This document shows positions 49,967-58,087 of a DNA stretch of 64,000 nt, one piece after another. Numbering within the stretch: position 1 is the stretch's first letter; every line of letters starts with the position of its first letter. Origin of the DNA: JAFLCL01 sp964502175 (GTDB lineage: Bacteria; Myxococcota_A; Polyangia; Polyangiales; Sandaracinaceae); assembly GCA_964502175.1 (NCBI GenBank), contig CAZCVE010000026.1, forward strand, positions 52,878 through 116,877, in the 5' to 3' direction. The notes beneath the pieces are model-generated. The model made no database searches. It saw nothing but the letters and a program-made list of their open reading frames with translations, and was not told the origin of the DNA. A program made the translations under genes and the position numbers.

Positions 49967-51378
49967 TGCCGGCGAAGGCGACAGGGTCGGTCCGTTGGAA
50001 GGACGACAAGTGGATCGCTCGCGTGACCGTCGCGAAGAAGCGCGTTGGTCTTCACCTCGCGACGTGCATCTACAAGAAGGACGAGAAGAAGGCGGTCGAA
50101 CGCGCTGAGCTCCTCGCGACGCTCGCCTCGCAGCTTGTCCTCGCGGGACACGCCAGCGTCGCGCCGTCGCTGCTCGAACGCGCGGCAGCCCGAGACGGCA
50201 AGGCACTCGCCGACGTGGTCGAGGCTGTCCGTCGGGTGTGCGCGGGCGAGGTCGCGGCAGTGACGGCGCAGGTGACCTTCGGAGAGTTCGCGGAGCAGTG
50301 GACGAGCGGCAAGCTCGCGAAGCGCCACCCCGACCACGTGCGCGAGGGAGATCGCAAGCACGACGCTGCGCGCCTCTCGACGTACGTGCTGCCGCTCGTC
50401 GGTGGCGTGCCGCTCCGAGACTTCACGATCGACCACGCGGACGCAGTGATGGCGGCGATCCCCGAGACGCTCTCTCGTGCGACGCGGCGACACGTTGCGC
50501 AGGTGATGGGTCGCGTGCTTGCCCTGGCAGCGTTCCCTGGTCGCGTGATCGCGACGTCACCGCTGCCGAAGGGGTATCTGCCTCAGCTCGGTGGGCGCAA
50601 GGCAATGACCTTCCTCTACCCCGACGAGGACGCGAAGCTGCTCGCGACGACGACGATCGATCTCGCGCACCGCGTCCTGTACGGCTTCCTCGCGCGAGAG
50701 GGCATGCGACGCAGCGAAGCCGGAAGCCTCACGTGGGGTGACCTCGATCTGGATCGCGGCGCGGTTCGCCTCGACGTGAACAAGACGGACGACCCTCGCG
50801 CCTGGGCGCTCGACCCGAGCGTGGTGCGAGCTCTCCGCGCCTTCCGCGCACTTCGAGGCGAGCCGGGCAGCAGCGTCGTGGTGTTCGAGGGCGTGCACGG
50901 GCTCGTTGAGGATCGCGGTGGAGAGATCGTCGAGACCTTCCGGTCGCACCTCGGAGAGGCGAAGGTCACGCGCCCCGAGCTGTTCGAGCGGTCCGACGTT
51001 CGTCAGCCCATCCGCCTCCACGACCTGCGCGCCACGTTCGTGACGGTCAGCCTCGCAAACGGGAAGAGCGAGACGTGGGTGGCGGACCGCACCGGGCACC
51101 GCTCGTCCGTGATGATCAACCGCTACCGCCGGGCGGCGCGTCAGTTCGCTGAGCTGGACCTCGGCACGCTCGTGCCGCTCGACGTTGCGGTGCCGGAGCT
51201 TCGAAGCTCCCAGGCATCGATTGCAGCCGATGTGGGCCGTGATGTGGGCCGGACTTCCGAGTCTGACTCGTCCGGGTCTCTCTCCAACACCCCAGATTCG
51301 TTGGAGAAACTTGCGATGCCCAAGGGCGGAATCGAACCACCGACACGGGGATTTTCAATCCCCTGCTCTACCAACTGA
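49966..51378 (+). CDS. int: Tyrosine integrase, lysogen form (IntX-like)
   Basis: The protein has 470 residues. The N-terminal arm-binding-like region (SVRWKDDKWIARVTVAKKRV) is followed by a core-binding domain (about 95-200). Catalytic residues are R in GMRRSEAG, K in VNKTDDP, HDLRATF (H-x-x-R), GHRSS and Y in INRYRRA. The 3' end runs into the att core and the tRNA-Phe gene in antisense, ending GFSIPCSTN. In the excised phage the same frame would continue another 99 codons from 16964. This is the intP/intX layout known from myxophage Mx8. Confidence 0.92.
   Translation: MPAKATGSVRWKDDKWIARVTVAKKRVGLHLATCIYKKDEKKAVERAELLATLASQLVLAGHASVAPSLLERAAARDGKALADVVEAVRRVCAGEVAAVTAQVTFGEFAEQWTSGKLAKRHPDHVREGDRKHDAARLSTYVLPLVGGVPLRDFTIDHADAVMAAIPETLSRATRRHVAQVMGRVLALAAFPGRVIATSPLPKGYLPQLGGRKAMTFLYPDEDAKLLATTTIDLAHRVLYGFLAREGMRRSEAGSLTWGDLDLDRGAVRLDVNKTDDPRAWALDPSVVRALRAFRALRGEPGSSVVVFEGVHGLVEDRGGEIVETFRSHLGEAKVTRPELFERSDVRQPIRLHDLRATFVTVSLANGKSETWVADRTGHRSSVMINRYRRAARQFAELDLGTLVPLDVAVPELRSSQASIAADVGRDVGRTSESDSSGSLSNTPDSLEKLAMPKGGIEPPTRGFSIPCSTN
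51229..51251. promoter_or_regulatory. Candidate integrase arm-type sites, right pair
   Basis: GATGTGGGCCG occurs twice (51229-51239 and 51241-51251, 12 bp apart) inside the 3' end of the integrase gene, where it encodes DVGR-DVGR. It is the inverted counterpart of the pair at 17045-17076. Confidence 0.7.
51317..51358. repeat. attR core repeat (42 bp)
   Basis: It is identical to 16922-16963 and forms the 3' 42 bases of tRNA-Phe (minus strand) as well as codons of the integrase end. The element therefore restored the tRNA on integration. Confidence 0.95.
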
Positions 51379-51389
51379 GCTACTTGGGC
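51317..51389 (-). tRNA. tRNA-Phe (GAA)
   Basis: It is 73 nt without encoded CCA. Acceptor stem GCCCAAG/CTTGGGC, D-arm GCTCAGTTGGTAGAGC, anticodon loop TTGAAAA with GAA, and T-arm GTCGGTGGTTCGATTCCGCC are all normal. It is intact; its 3' half comes from the integrated element. Confidence 0.97.
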
Positions 51390-51432
51390 GTGGGCCGGAT
51401 TGTCACCCGCGCGGGGGCGCGCGAGGGGGCGG

Positions 51433-51461
51433 ACAGTGTCGGGTCGACGGGCGTTCGTCAA
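51433..51461 (-). promoter_or_regulatory. Candidate tRNA-Phe promoter
   Basis: On the minus strand TTGACG (51461-51456) and CACTGT (51438-51433) are 17 bp apart, about 45 bp upstream of the mature tRNA 5' end. The -35 is good and the -10 weak. Confidence 0.45.
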
Positions 51462-51504
51462 GGGTTCGATGCGGAACGAATCCGTTCGCGAGTACGCTCG
51501 CGGC

Positions 51505-52239
51505 GTGGCGTACCGCGACGACAACGAGGCGCTGCGGGCGCGCGTCGCGGAGCTCGAGCGGCGGCTCGCGCTCTCGGAGGCGCTCGTCGATCGTCTGATG
51601 GGGCGAGGCGCGTCGTCGAAGGCCACGCGCAAGCCGGACTCGCTCGTCGGTGAGGTGGTGCACCGCGTCGACGAGACGACGCTCGACGTCGCGCTCGACG
51701 AGGCAGGGCTCGAGGCCGCGACGAACGTCGTGCGTGCCCGCCTCGGTCACGCCGTGACGCGTGGAGGCGCGAGCCTCGAAGGCGCTCGTACGCGACTCGG
51801 CATGCTCGGCGAGCGCCGCGCGGGTGCGTTCGGGCTCGCGACGAACGAGCACGGGACGTCGCTGCGGCTCGAGACGGATCTGCGCCGCCTGCCGCTGCTC
51901 GTCGCGCTCGGGCCGGTGCTCGGTGCGCTGCTCTCGATGCCGCTCGTGCTCTGGCAGTGGAACGAATTCCATCACTTCCGCGAGGCCGTGAGCATGTCGA
52001 CGTCGATGAGCGTGCTCGTGCTCACCATGGTGCTGGGGACGGTCGCCACGCGCATGACCGCGAACCGGATCGCGCGTCGGGAGAACGAGCTGCACCAGGG
52101 CGTGTGGGCCGCGCTGCTCCAGCTCACACGCGCGCATGCGAAGTTCCCCGCCGTCCGCGTCGAGGCACCTCTTGGCGAAGAAGACCGCGACGAACGGGAC
52201 GACGTCGCGTCGTCGACGAAGAAGAGGGCGGACGCATGA
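51505..52239 (+). CDS. Coiled-coil membrane protein (paralog 1)
   Basis: The protein has 244 residues. The GTG at 51505 aligns with the start of the next gene's product: both begin xYRD-x-x-E-x-LRARV-x-ELE and continue as a short coiled coil. A beta-rich centre (FGLATNEHGTSLRLETDLRR) precedes two membrane helices (LLVALGPVLGALLSMPLVLW and MSVLVLTMVLGTVATRMTAN). The C-terminus is charged. It overlaps paralog 2 by ATGA. The function is unknown. Confidence 0.72.
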   Translation: MAYRDDNEALRARVAELERRLALSEALVDRLMGRGASSKATRKPDSLVGEVVHRVDETTLDVALDEAGLEAATNVVRARLGHAVTRGGASLEGARTRLGMLGERRAGAFGLATNEHGTSLRLETDLRRLPLLVALGPVLGALLSMPLVLWQWNEFHHFREAVSMSTSMSVLVLTMVLGTVATRMTANRIARRENELHQGVWAALLQLTRAHAKFPAVRVEAPLGEEDRDERDDVASSTKKRADA

Positions 52240-52943
52240 CGCAGTACCGAGACGAGACCGAGTCGCTGCGCGCGCGCGTGACGGAGCTCGAGGGCAAGCT
52301 CGCGAGCGCGGAGGCCGAGGCGGCGAAGCTGCGCGGCGAGACGACCGCGCCCGTCGCGGACAGCAAGCGCGACGCGTTCGTCGGCGAACCGCTCCACTTC
52401 GTGAGCGAGCTCGAGCTGCCGTTCCAGGTGACCGAGGCGGGCTACGAGGCGATCGCCAACCTCGTGCGCGAGCGACGCAACACGCAGGTGTCGCAAGTCG
52501 GTCGCTCGCTCACCGCGCCGCACTTCTCGCTCACGGCCGGCGAGGGCTGGACGCGCATTCGTCTCGAGACGGATCTGCGTCACCTCCGTCGCACCGTGCT
52601 CGTCGCGGGCCCCACGCTGTCGACGGTCTTCACGACGCTGCCGCTGACGGGGATCATGGTCGACGTCGCGGCGCACGGAGGCACCTCGCCGTGGCACCTC
52701 GCGTGGCTGATCCCCTCGACGCTCATCGCCGGCATGTTCGGGATGCGCGCGCTCGCGGGACGCCACGCGAGGACCGGTCGGGCCACCCATGAGGGCGTGT
52801 TCGCGGGCATCCAGGAGCTGGCGGAGAAGCACCGCGCGAAGCCCGCAGCGGTGGCGCAGGTGCGCGTCGAGGCGCCGGAAGAGGAGGCCGAGGACGCGGT
52901 CGAGCGCGCAGAGCAGGCAGAAAGGGGAAGGCAGGCTCGATGA
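52236..52943 (+). CDS. Coiled-coil membrane protein (paralog 2)
   Basis: The protein has 235 residues. It shares the layout of paralog 1: coiled coil (ESLRARVTELEGKLASAEAE), middle beta region (LTAGEGWTRIRLETDLRHLR), two hydrophobic segments (LVAGPTLSTVFTTLPLTGIM, LAWLIPSTLIAGMFGMRALA) and an acidic tail. RLETDLR-L is identical in both. Tandem duplication with divergence is clear. The role is unknown. Confidence 0.72.
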   Translation: MTQYRDETESLRARVTELEGKLASAEAEAAKLRGETTAPVADSKRDAFVGEPLHFVSELELPFQVTEAGYEAIANLVRERRNTQVSQVGRSLTAPHFSLTAGEGWTRIRLETDLRHLRRTVLVAGPTLSTVFTTLPLTGIMVDVAAHGGTSPWHLAWLIPSTLIAGMFGMRALAGRHARTGRATHEGVFAGIQELAEKHRAKPAAVAQVRVEAPEEEAEDAVERAEQAERGRQAR

Positions 52944-53086
52944 CTCGACGCAGGGACCGTCCCGGACTTCCGTCCCCCGTGCAGCGCGAGGTGTGCAGCG
53001 GAGTGCACGAGTGTGCGGCGCGCGTGCCGATCGAACGACTCGCGCGGCGCCACATCTCGGGCACGGGAAGTGCGTTGGGGTCCGAC

Positions 53087-54351
53087 ATGCGCAAGACGCA
53101 AGCACTCGGTGTCCTCAGCCTCGCGCTCGGCATCGCCGCCTGTCAGACGCCACCCACGCTGGTCGTTCGGGCCGACGGCGTCGTCGACACGCGCGTCATC
53201 GGACCGTCGTCCGTCCTCTTCACAGACGGTCCCCGGGTCGGCCTCTGGGTGGGCGGCGAGACTCGCTCTCTGCCCGATCCGTTCGACGCCTCGGTCCCGC
53301 CGCGCGCCGCGTGGGTGGGCGGTGCGGAAGACGCGATGGTTCTAGGAGAGGTGCTCGCCGAGTGGGACGGCAGCGAGTGGCGTCGCACCGAGATTGCGAC
53401 TGGATCCGAGCGCACCCGGCTCACCAGCGCGATTCGGTGCGACGGCCGCACGTGGGTGGCGGCAGCGGATCCAGCAGACCGATCCCTGNNNNNNNNNNNN
53501 NNNNNNNNNNNNNNNNNNNNNNNNNNNNNNNNNNNNNNNNNNNNNNNNNNNNNNNNNNNNNNNNNNNNNNNNNNNNNNNNNNNNNNNNTCGGTGCGACGG
53601 CCGCACGTGGGTGGCGGCAGCGGATCCAGCAGACCGATCCCTGCTGTTCGTCAGGCGCGACACGGCGTTCGAGCTCGTCGCGAGCCCAACCGAGGACATC
53701 ACGCCCGAGATCGCCTGCCACGATGGTCGCGCGATGGTCGCGTCGGGCTACCAGCGCTTCGTTCGAGTCGGTGAGGAGTGGTCGGAGATCGAAGACGTCG
53801 CGTACTCGGGTGAGGCGGCGCAGCATCCCGTCGACGGTCGCGTCGTGTTCGTCGAGCGCATCCCGAACGCCGCGCCTGACGGAGCCTACCGAGGGCCCGC
53901 CGAGATCACGCTCACCACGTGGCGAGATCGCGAGCGGGTCGACACCGTGCTTCAGCTGCCGCTCGATGGTCACACGTGGGGAGTGCCAGGGGATGCGGAC
54001 GCGGCGTTCGACTTCAGCGACGTCGAGGTCGTCCTCGGTCCCGGTGGCGACGTGTGGATCGTGGTCATCGACCGACGTGCCGACGAGTGTGGCCTCGGCG
54101 GCTGTGGGGGCAGCGGCTCGGGCACCGTCTGGTCGGGCTCTGGCGGCGGCGGAGGCCGTCGGATGCGAGACACGAGGGCGGTGATCTATCTGCAGGTCGA
54201 GGGCGCGTGGAGCGAGGTCGCCATCTTCGCAGCGGACGAGTATGGTCGCGTCGACTTGGGCTCACCCATCGCTCTCGCTCCAGGCGAGCTGAGCCGCACG
54301 GGCGAAGACTTCGAGGACCTCGACGTGCGTCTGCTCGCCAGCGCGCGGTGA
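53087..54351 (+). CDS. Lipoprotein of unknown function, interrupted by an artificial gap
   Basis: The ATG at 53087 gives a lipoprotein signal (ALGVLSLALGIAAC). The 100-N run breaks the frame, but the 55 bp on each side of the Ns are identical. Removing 155 bp (gap plus one copy) restores one frame and gives a 369-residue protein: DGRTWVAAADPADRSL then LFVRRDTAFEL. Strand-and-turn repeats (GEEWSEIEDVAYSGEAAQHP, GPGGDVWIVVIDRRADECGL) suggest a beta-propeller-like secreted protein. The start at 52940 is possible but puts the signal peptide internally. Confidence 0.75.
53489..53588. other. 100-N assembly gap, flanked by 55-bp duplicates
   Basis: Exactly 100 N separate two identical 55-bp sequences (53434-53488 and 53589-53643). 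The layout is that of two contig ends overlapping by one k-mer but joined as a scaffold gap of unknown size. The true genome most likely has a single copy and no gap. Confidence 0.85.
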
Positions 54352-54363
54352 ACCGAATCAGGT

Positions 54364-55275
54364 CTACGGCTCGAGGCCCACGCGCTCCGCGCTCCACTTC
54401 CACAAGCGCTCGGCCACCTCGCGGTCGTCCGCGATGCTCGCGTACGGCGCCTCCTTCGAGCGCGCGAAGTAGCGGCCCGTCACGCCGCGCAGCGAGGGCG
54501 CCGTCGCGACGTGCACGCTCGTCTCCGCGCCCTCCGCGGGTGTCTTCAGGAACGGCGACGCGAGCTGGTTGAGGCGCGCGAGCACGGCGTTGCCGCGCGT
54601 CACTTCCGTTGCGACCGAGCCGGGGTGCACCGCGTTCGACGTGATGCCCTGCTCGCGTCGCGCGAGCTCGCACGAGAACACGATCTGCGCGAGCTTGCTC
54701 CGCGCGTACGCCTCGATGCCGCGGTAGCTGCGGTCGTCCTCGAGCGCGTCGAAGTCGAGCTTGCCGCCGTGCGATCGCACGCGGAGCCCCGCGATGTTCG
54801 CGAGGTGCACGACGCGTCCGCTCGCGCTCGCCGTCTCGCCCGCCTGCGCGTGCAGGCGCGAGCTCACGTGCACGATGCGGCGATCACCCTCGGTCTCTCG
54901 CAGGCGCGGCAGCAAGAGGTGCGTGAGGAGGAACGGCGCGAGGTGGTTCACCGCGATCGTGTCCTCGAGGCCGTCCTTGCTCTTCTTGTGCTCGGGGTGC
55001 CACACGCCCGCGTTGTGGATGACGACGTTCAGCGCCTCGTCACGCGCGAGCAGCTCCTTCGCGAGGCCGCGTACGCTCTCGAGCGACGAGAAGTCTGCGC
55101 GGAACGCGACGGCGCTCGGATCGAGCTCGCGCACGGCCCTCAGCGCAGCGTCGGTCTTGTGGGGATCACGCCCCACGATGCGCAGCGAGCAGCCGCGACG
55201 TGCGAGCGCGATCGCCGTCGCGAGGCCGATCCCCGCGCTCGCGCCCGTGACGAGCACCGTCGAGCGGCCGCTCAT
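54364..55275 (-). CDS. Short-chain dehydrogenase/reductase
   Basis: The protein has 303 residues from the ATG at 55275, overlapping the ArsC-like stop. The NADP-binding motif is VTGASAGIGLATA (TGxxxGIG), NNAG is replaced by HNAG, and the catalytic Ser (VHVSSRL) and YxxxK (YARSKLA) are present. The layout resembles retinol-dehydrogenase-like SDRs (RDPHKTDAAL arginine for NADPH). It reduces or oxidises a carbonyl/alcohol, unknown in detail. Confidence 0.88.
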   Translation of the reverse strand: MSGRSTVLVTGASAGIGLATAIALARRGCSLRIVGRDPHKTDAALRAVRELDPSAVAFRADFSSLESVRGLAKELLARDEALNVVIHNAGVWHPEHKKSKDGLEDTIAVNHLAPFLLTHLLLPRLRETEGDRRIVHVSSRLHAQAGETASASGRVVHLANIAGLRVRSHGGKLDFDALEDDRSYRGIEAYARSKLAQIVFSCELARREQGITSNAVHPGSVATEVTRGNAVLARLNQLASPFLKTPAEGAETSVHVATAPSLRGVTGRYFARSKEAPYASIADDREVAERLWKWSAERVGLEP

Positions 55276-55658
55276 CGTGCGCCCTTCTTCTTCGCGAATT
55301 GGGCTTCGTACGCAGCCTCCGAGAAGCCGACGAGCACGGTCTCGCCGATCGCGAGCACCGGTCGCTTGATCATCTTGCCGTCCTTCGCGAGCAGGCCGAG
55401 CAGCTCGGCGTCCGTGAGCTTCTCGACGGCCTCCTTGCCACGCGACTCGATCAGCGCGCGGTAGCTCTGGCCGCTCGCGTTGATCCACTTGCGCACGGGC
55501 AGGCCGCTCTGCTTCACGAGCGTCTTCAGCTCCGCGAGGCTCGGCGGCGACTCGACGATCGGGATCGACTCGTGCGCGACGCCGCGCGCGTCGAGCCACT
55601 TCAGCGCCTTCTTGCAGGTCGAACAACCCGCGTACTGCCAGACCTTCGCCTTGCTCAC
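55272..55658 (-). CDS. ArsC/Spx-like reductase
   Basis: The protein has 128 residues from the GTG at 55658, overlapping the msrB stop. YAGCSTCKKALKWLD has the C-x-x-C of the Spx/YffB branch. KRPVLAIGETVLVGFSEAAY contains the RP dipeptide of the ArsC fold. YffB-like enzymes use glutathione; Spx-like ones regulate transcription. The context with MsrB suggests a redox role. Confidence 0.85.
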   Translation of the reverse strand: MSKAKVWQYAGCSTCKKALKWLDARGVAHESIPIVESPPSLAELKTLVKQSGLPVRKWINASGQSYRALIESRGKEAVEKLTDAELLGLLAKDGKMIKRPVLAIGETVLVGFSEAAYEAQFAKKKGAR

Positions 55659-56062
55659 TTCTTCTTCTCGAAGCTCAGGCTCGCGGAGTTCACGCAGTAG
55701 CGCTGGCCCGTGGGGCGCGGTCCGTCGTCGAAGACGTGGCCGAGGTGCGCGTCGCACTTCGCGCAATTGATCTCGATGCGCCGCATGCCGTGCGTCGAGT
55801 CTTCCTTCGTCGAGATCCGATCGTTGGACCACGGCGAGTGGAAGCTCGGCCAGCCCGAGCCCGAGTCGTACTTCGACTCGCTCGTGAAGAGCTCCGCGTC
55901 GCAGCACACGCAGCGGTACGTGCCCGCCTCGTGGTTGTCGTAGTAGACGCCCGTGAACGCGCGCTCGGTGCCGCCCTGACGTGCGATGCGGAACTGCTCG
56001 GGCGTCAGCTTCGCGCGCCACTCGTCGTCGGTCTTCGTCACTCGCTTGGGTTCGTCGCTCAT
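55655..56062 (-). CDS. msrB: Peptide methionine-R-sulfoxide reductase
   Basis: The protein has 135 residues, typical length. Zinc ligands are in RCVCCDAELF and NCAKCDAHLG. The catalytic Cys is in GQRYCVNSASLSF. SGSGWPSFHSP and the GMRRIEI strand are characteristic. It reduces methionine-R-sulfoxide in proteins. It is the first gene of a three-gene operon in which every stop overlaps the next start. Confidence 0.95.
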   Translation of the reverse strand: MSDEPKRVTKTDDEWRAKLTPEQFRIARQGGTERAFTGVYYDNHEAGTYRCVCCDAELFTSESKYDSGSGWPSFHSPWSNDRISTKEDSTHGMRRIEINCAKCDAHLGHVFDDGPRPTGQRYCVNSASLSFEKKK

Positions 56063-56145
56063 GCGCGGCATTGGAGAGCCCAAACGCGGGCGCGTCAACC
56101 GTCCGAAGTCATTGCACGCGCACGGGTCGTCCTCTATGTCGTCGG

Positions 56146-57006
56146 ATGCTTCGACGTCGTCCGTTCGCCTTGTGTGCGCTGCTCGTCGGAATCTCCATGA
56201 CGGGCTGCCCCTCGCCCGACACTGCGAACGACGCCCACGCGAGCGATCTCGACGCAGCTCCGCTCGACGCGCCCGAGACGGTGCACGACTGCGAGGCCGC
56301 GATGAGCCTGCCGCGCGGCACGCCCTGCGACTTCACGGACTCGTGCGGGATGATCTGTCCCGGCATGAGAGTGGAGTGCCGTGAGGGTCGAACGGTCTTC
56401 TTCATCGGCCGCTGCGACACGGGCGCCGGTCCGCTCGATGCCTTCGTCGTCACGTCCGAGGCGGGCGCGCACGACGCAGGGGTGATGGATGACGCTGCGA
56501 GCGACGTCGGGATGTGCATGGTGCGCGAGCCCACGGGCGCCACGCCGTGCCGCAGCGACGCGGACTGCTCCTCGGCATCGTTCGAGCGCTGCCGCGCGCC
56601 CGACGAGCGGATCAGCTGCGGCATCTGCATGGAGCCGCCGAACGACTGCGTGCTCGACTCGGACTGCCCGTCGATGGATGGCCTCCAGTACGTCTGCGAG
56701 GAGGCCGAGGTGTCGTGCCCGTGCAGCGGCGACGGACTCGGCACGTACTGCATCGCGCCGTGCTCCGTCACCGGCTGTGACGACGGTTTCACGTGCGCCG
56801 CGAGCGGCCACTGCGACGCCGATCCGTGCACCGACGACGGCTACACGTGTCCGCTCGGCACGACGTGCACGCCCACCGGCACGAGCGACGACCACGGCTG
56901 CCTCCGCACGTCGTGCACGAACGACGGCGACTGTCCGTGCGGCGCGGGCTGCGTCGAGGGGCGCTGCTACGACGTGCTCGGTGAGTGCGAGCCGCCGCGA
57001 GCCTGA
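56146..57006 (+). CDS. Cys-rich lipoprotein
   Basis: The protein has 286 residues. A lipoprotein signal (FALCALLVGISMTGC) is followed by an acidic linker (DAHASDLDAAPLDAPE) and about 30 Cys in spaced pairs: CRSDADCSSASFERC, CVLDSDCPSMDG, CTNDGDCPCGAGC. The DxDC-type repeats resemble the disulphide-rich surface lipoproteins common in myxobacteria. The function is unknown. Confidence 0.8.
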   Translation: MLRRRPFALCALLVGISMTGCPSPDTANDAHASDLDAAPLDAPETVHDCEAAMSLPRGTPCDFTDSCGMICPGMRVECREGRTVFFIGRCDTGAGPLDAFVVTSEAGAHDAGVMDDAASDVGMCMVREPTGATPCRSDADCSSASFERCRAPDERISCGICMEPPNDCVLDSDCPSMDGLQYVCEEAEVSCPCSGDGLGTYCIAPCSVTGCDDGFTCAASGHCDADPCTDDGYTCPLGTTCTPTGTSDDHGCLRTSCTNDGDCPCGAGCVEGRCYDVLGECEPPRA

Positions 57007-57010
57007 CGCT

Positions 57011-57583
57011 CTACGTCGCGCCTGATGTCTGCGTCGACGCGGGGCCCGACCACACCACGAGCACGTCGCACGGACCGACGAGGGTGCGGGCGCGCGCGTC
57101 GTCGACGAGGAGCTCGTGGTTCTCGAGCCGTAGCTCGTCGACCAGCGCGGGGCCGACGAGCGCGAACAGCAAGACGCGCGTGGCCCACGCCGGAGGCTCG
57201 AGCTTCATCGTCTCGAACACGCCGATCGAGGAGACGTCCACCTTCAGCGCGTCGCGCGCGGCCATCACGTTGAGGTCGCGCACGGGGCCCTCGACGAGCC
57301 CGCAGTCCACGTCGTCGTCGCCTGAGAAACGAAACGGCACGAGCGGCGTGTCGACCACGCGCACGACCTCGCCTCGGCGCAGCGCGAACCCCGGGCCCGA
57401 GAGCAGCGTGATCCACCGATCCACGCCCGCGAACCGACTGAACGGCCCCGCGCGCTCGATGTCGGCGATGGAGATGCGCAGCGTGAACGCGTCGGCCGGT
57501 CCTTCACGGAACACCTCGCGCGTGACCCCGCCGCCGTTGCGCCAGGGCTGCGTGATCCACTCGGACGGGCGGATGATCTGCAT
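57011..57583 (-). CDS. HutD/Ves-family protein
   Basis: The protein has 190 residues. WRNGGGVTREVF at residue 14 is the family signature, followed by FTLRISIADIERAGPFSRF and GVDRWITLLSGPGFAL. It has a double-stranded beta-helix (cupin) layout. HutD/Ves proteins are cytoplasmic and linked to histidine use or stress in some bacteria; there are no hut genes nearby, so the function here is open. Confidence 0.85.
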   Translation of the reverse strand: MQIIRPSEWITQPWRNGGGVTREVFREGPADAFTLRISIADIERAGPFSRFAGVDRWITLLSGPGFALRRGEVVRVVDTPLVPFRFSGDDDVDCGLVEGPVRDLNVMAARDALKVDVSSIGVFETMKLEPPAWATRVLLFALVGPALVDELRLENHELLVDDARARTLVGPCDVLVVWSGPASTQTSGAT

Positions 57584-57649
57584 CGACGAGACGATAGCCC
57601 GCCGACGCGGCAGGTGCGGTGGACGCGCGCCGTTGGTAGAAACGTCGGC

Positions 57650-58087
57650 ATGGCGCGACGTGTGAGTGCTCGTGAGGCGTTCGAGCTCCTCGAGAACGAG
57701 GGCTACGTGCAGGTCGACGTGCGCTCCGTCGCGGAGTTCGAGGCGGGACATCCCGCGGGCGCGCGCAACATCCCTTGGATGCACATCGACGCGCGCGGTC
57801 GCGCGCTCAACGCGGACTTCGTCGAGGTCTTCGAGCGCGCGTTCCCCGAGAAGGACACGAAGATCGTGCTGAGCTGCCAGTCGGGCAACCGCTCGATGCA
57901 GGCGCTCGGCGCGCTCGAGGCGCGCGGCTACGGGTCGCTCGTCGATCAGCGCGCAGGCTGGGGCGGCGTTCGCGATTCGTTCGGCCGCGTGACGGACGAA
58001 GGCTGGTCGTCAGCCGCGCTGCCGACTGACACGGGCGCGGGCGGTGAGCTCTCCTACGAGACTCTGTCGAGACGGGGTGGCGCGTGA
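57650..58087 (+). CDS. Rhodanese-like protein
   Basis: The protein has 145 residues. VDVRSVAEFEAGHPAGARNI is the rhodanese start motif, and LSCQSGNRSMQAL holds the active-site Cys loop (CxxGxRS). GWGGVRDSF closes the domain. It is a sulphur carrier or transferase. Its 3' end overlaps the convergent helicase gene by 34 bp. Confidence 0.9.
   Translation: MARRVSAREAFELLENEGYVQVDVRSVAEFEAGHPAGARNIPWMHIDARGRALNADFVEVFERAFPEKDTKIVLSCQSGNRSMQALGALEARGYGSLVDQRAGWGGVRDSFGRVTDEGWSSAALPTDTGAGGELSYETLSRRGGA

Larger units (their letters stand above)
16922..51358. mobile_element. Integrated contractile-tailed prophage, probably defective
   Basis: The element is bounded by identical 42-bp repeats and inserted into the 3' end of tRNA-Phe by a tyrosine integrase. 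It carries recognisable integration, regulation, DNA-modification, packaging, head-protease, tail and baseplate modules, plus several minus-strand cargo operons. Length is 34.4 kb. Major capsid, head-tail connectors, tail terminator and the N-terminal two-thirds of the sheath are missing, and no endolysin was recognised. The baseplate and tail order (tube, chaperones, tape measure, OB-type hub, gp25-like, J-like) is that of Mu/P2-like contractile phages. Confidence 0.95.

Noticed and set aside
54364..55626. Longer 420-codon SDR start
   Set aside because: The extra N-terminus is a shadow of the ArsC-like gene; the ATG at 55275 overlaps the previous stop as in the rest of the operon.
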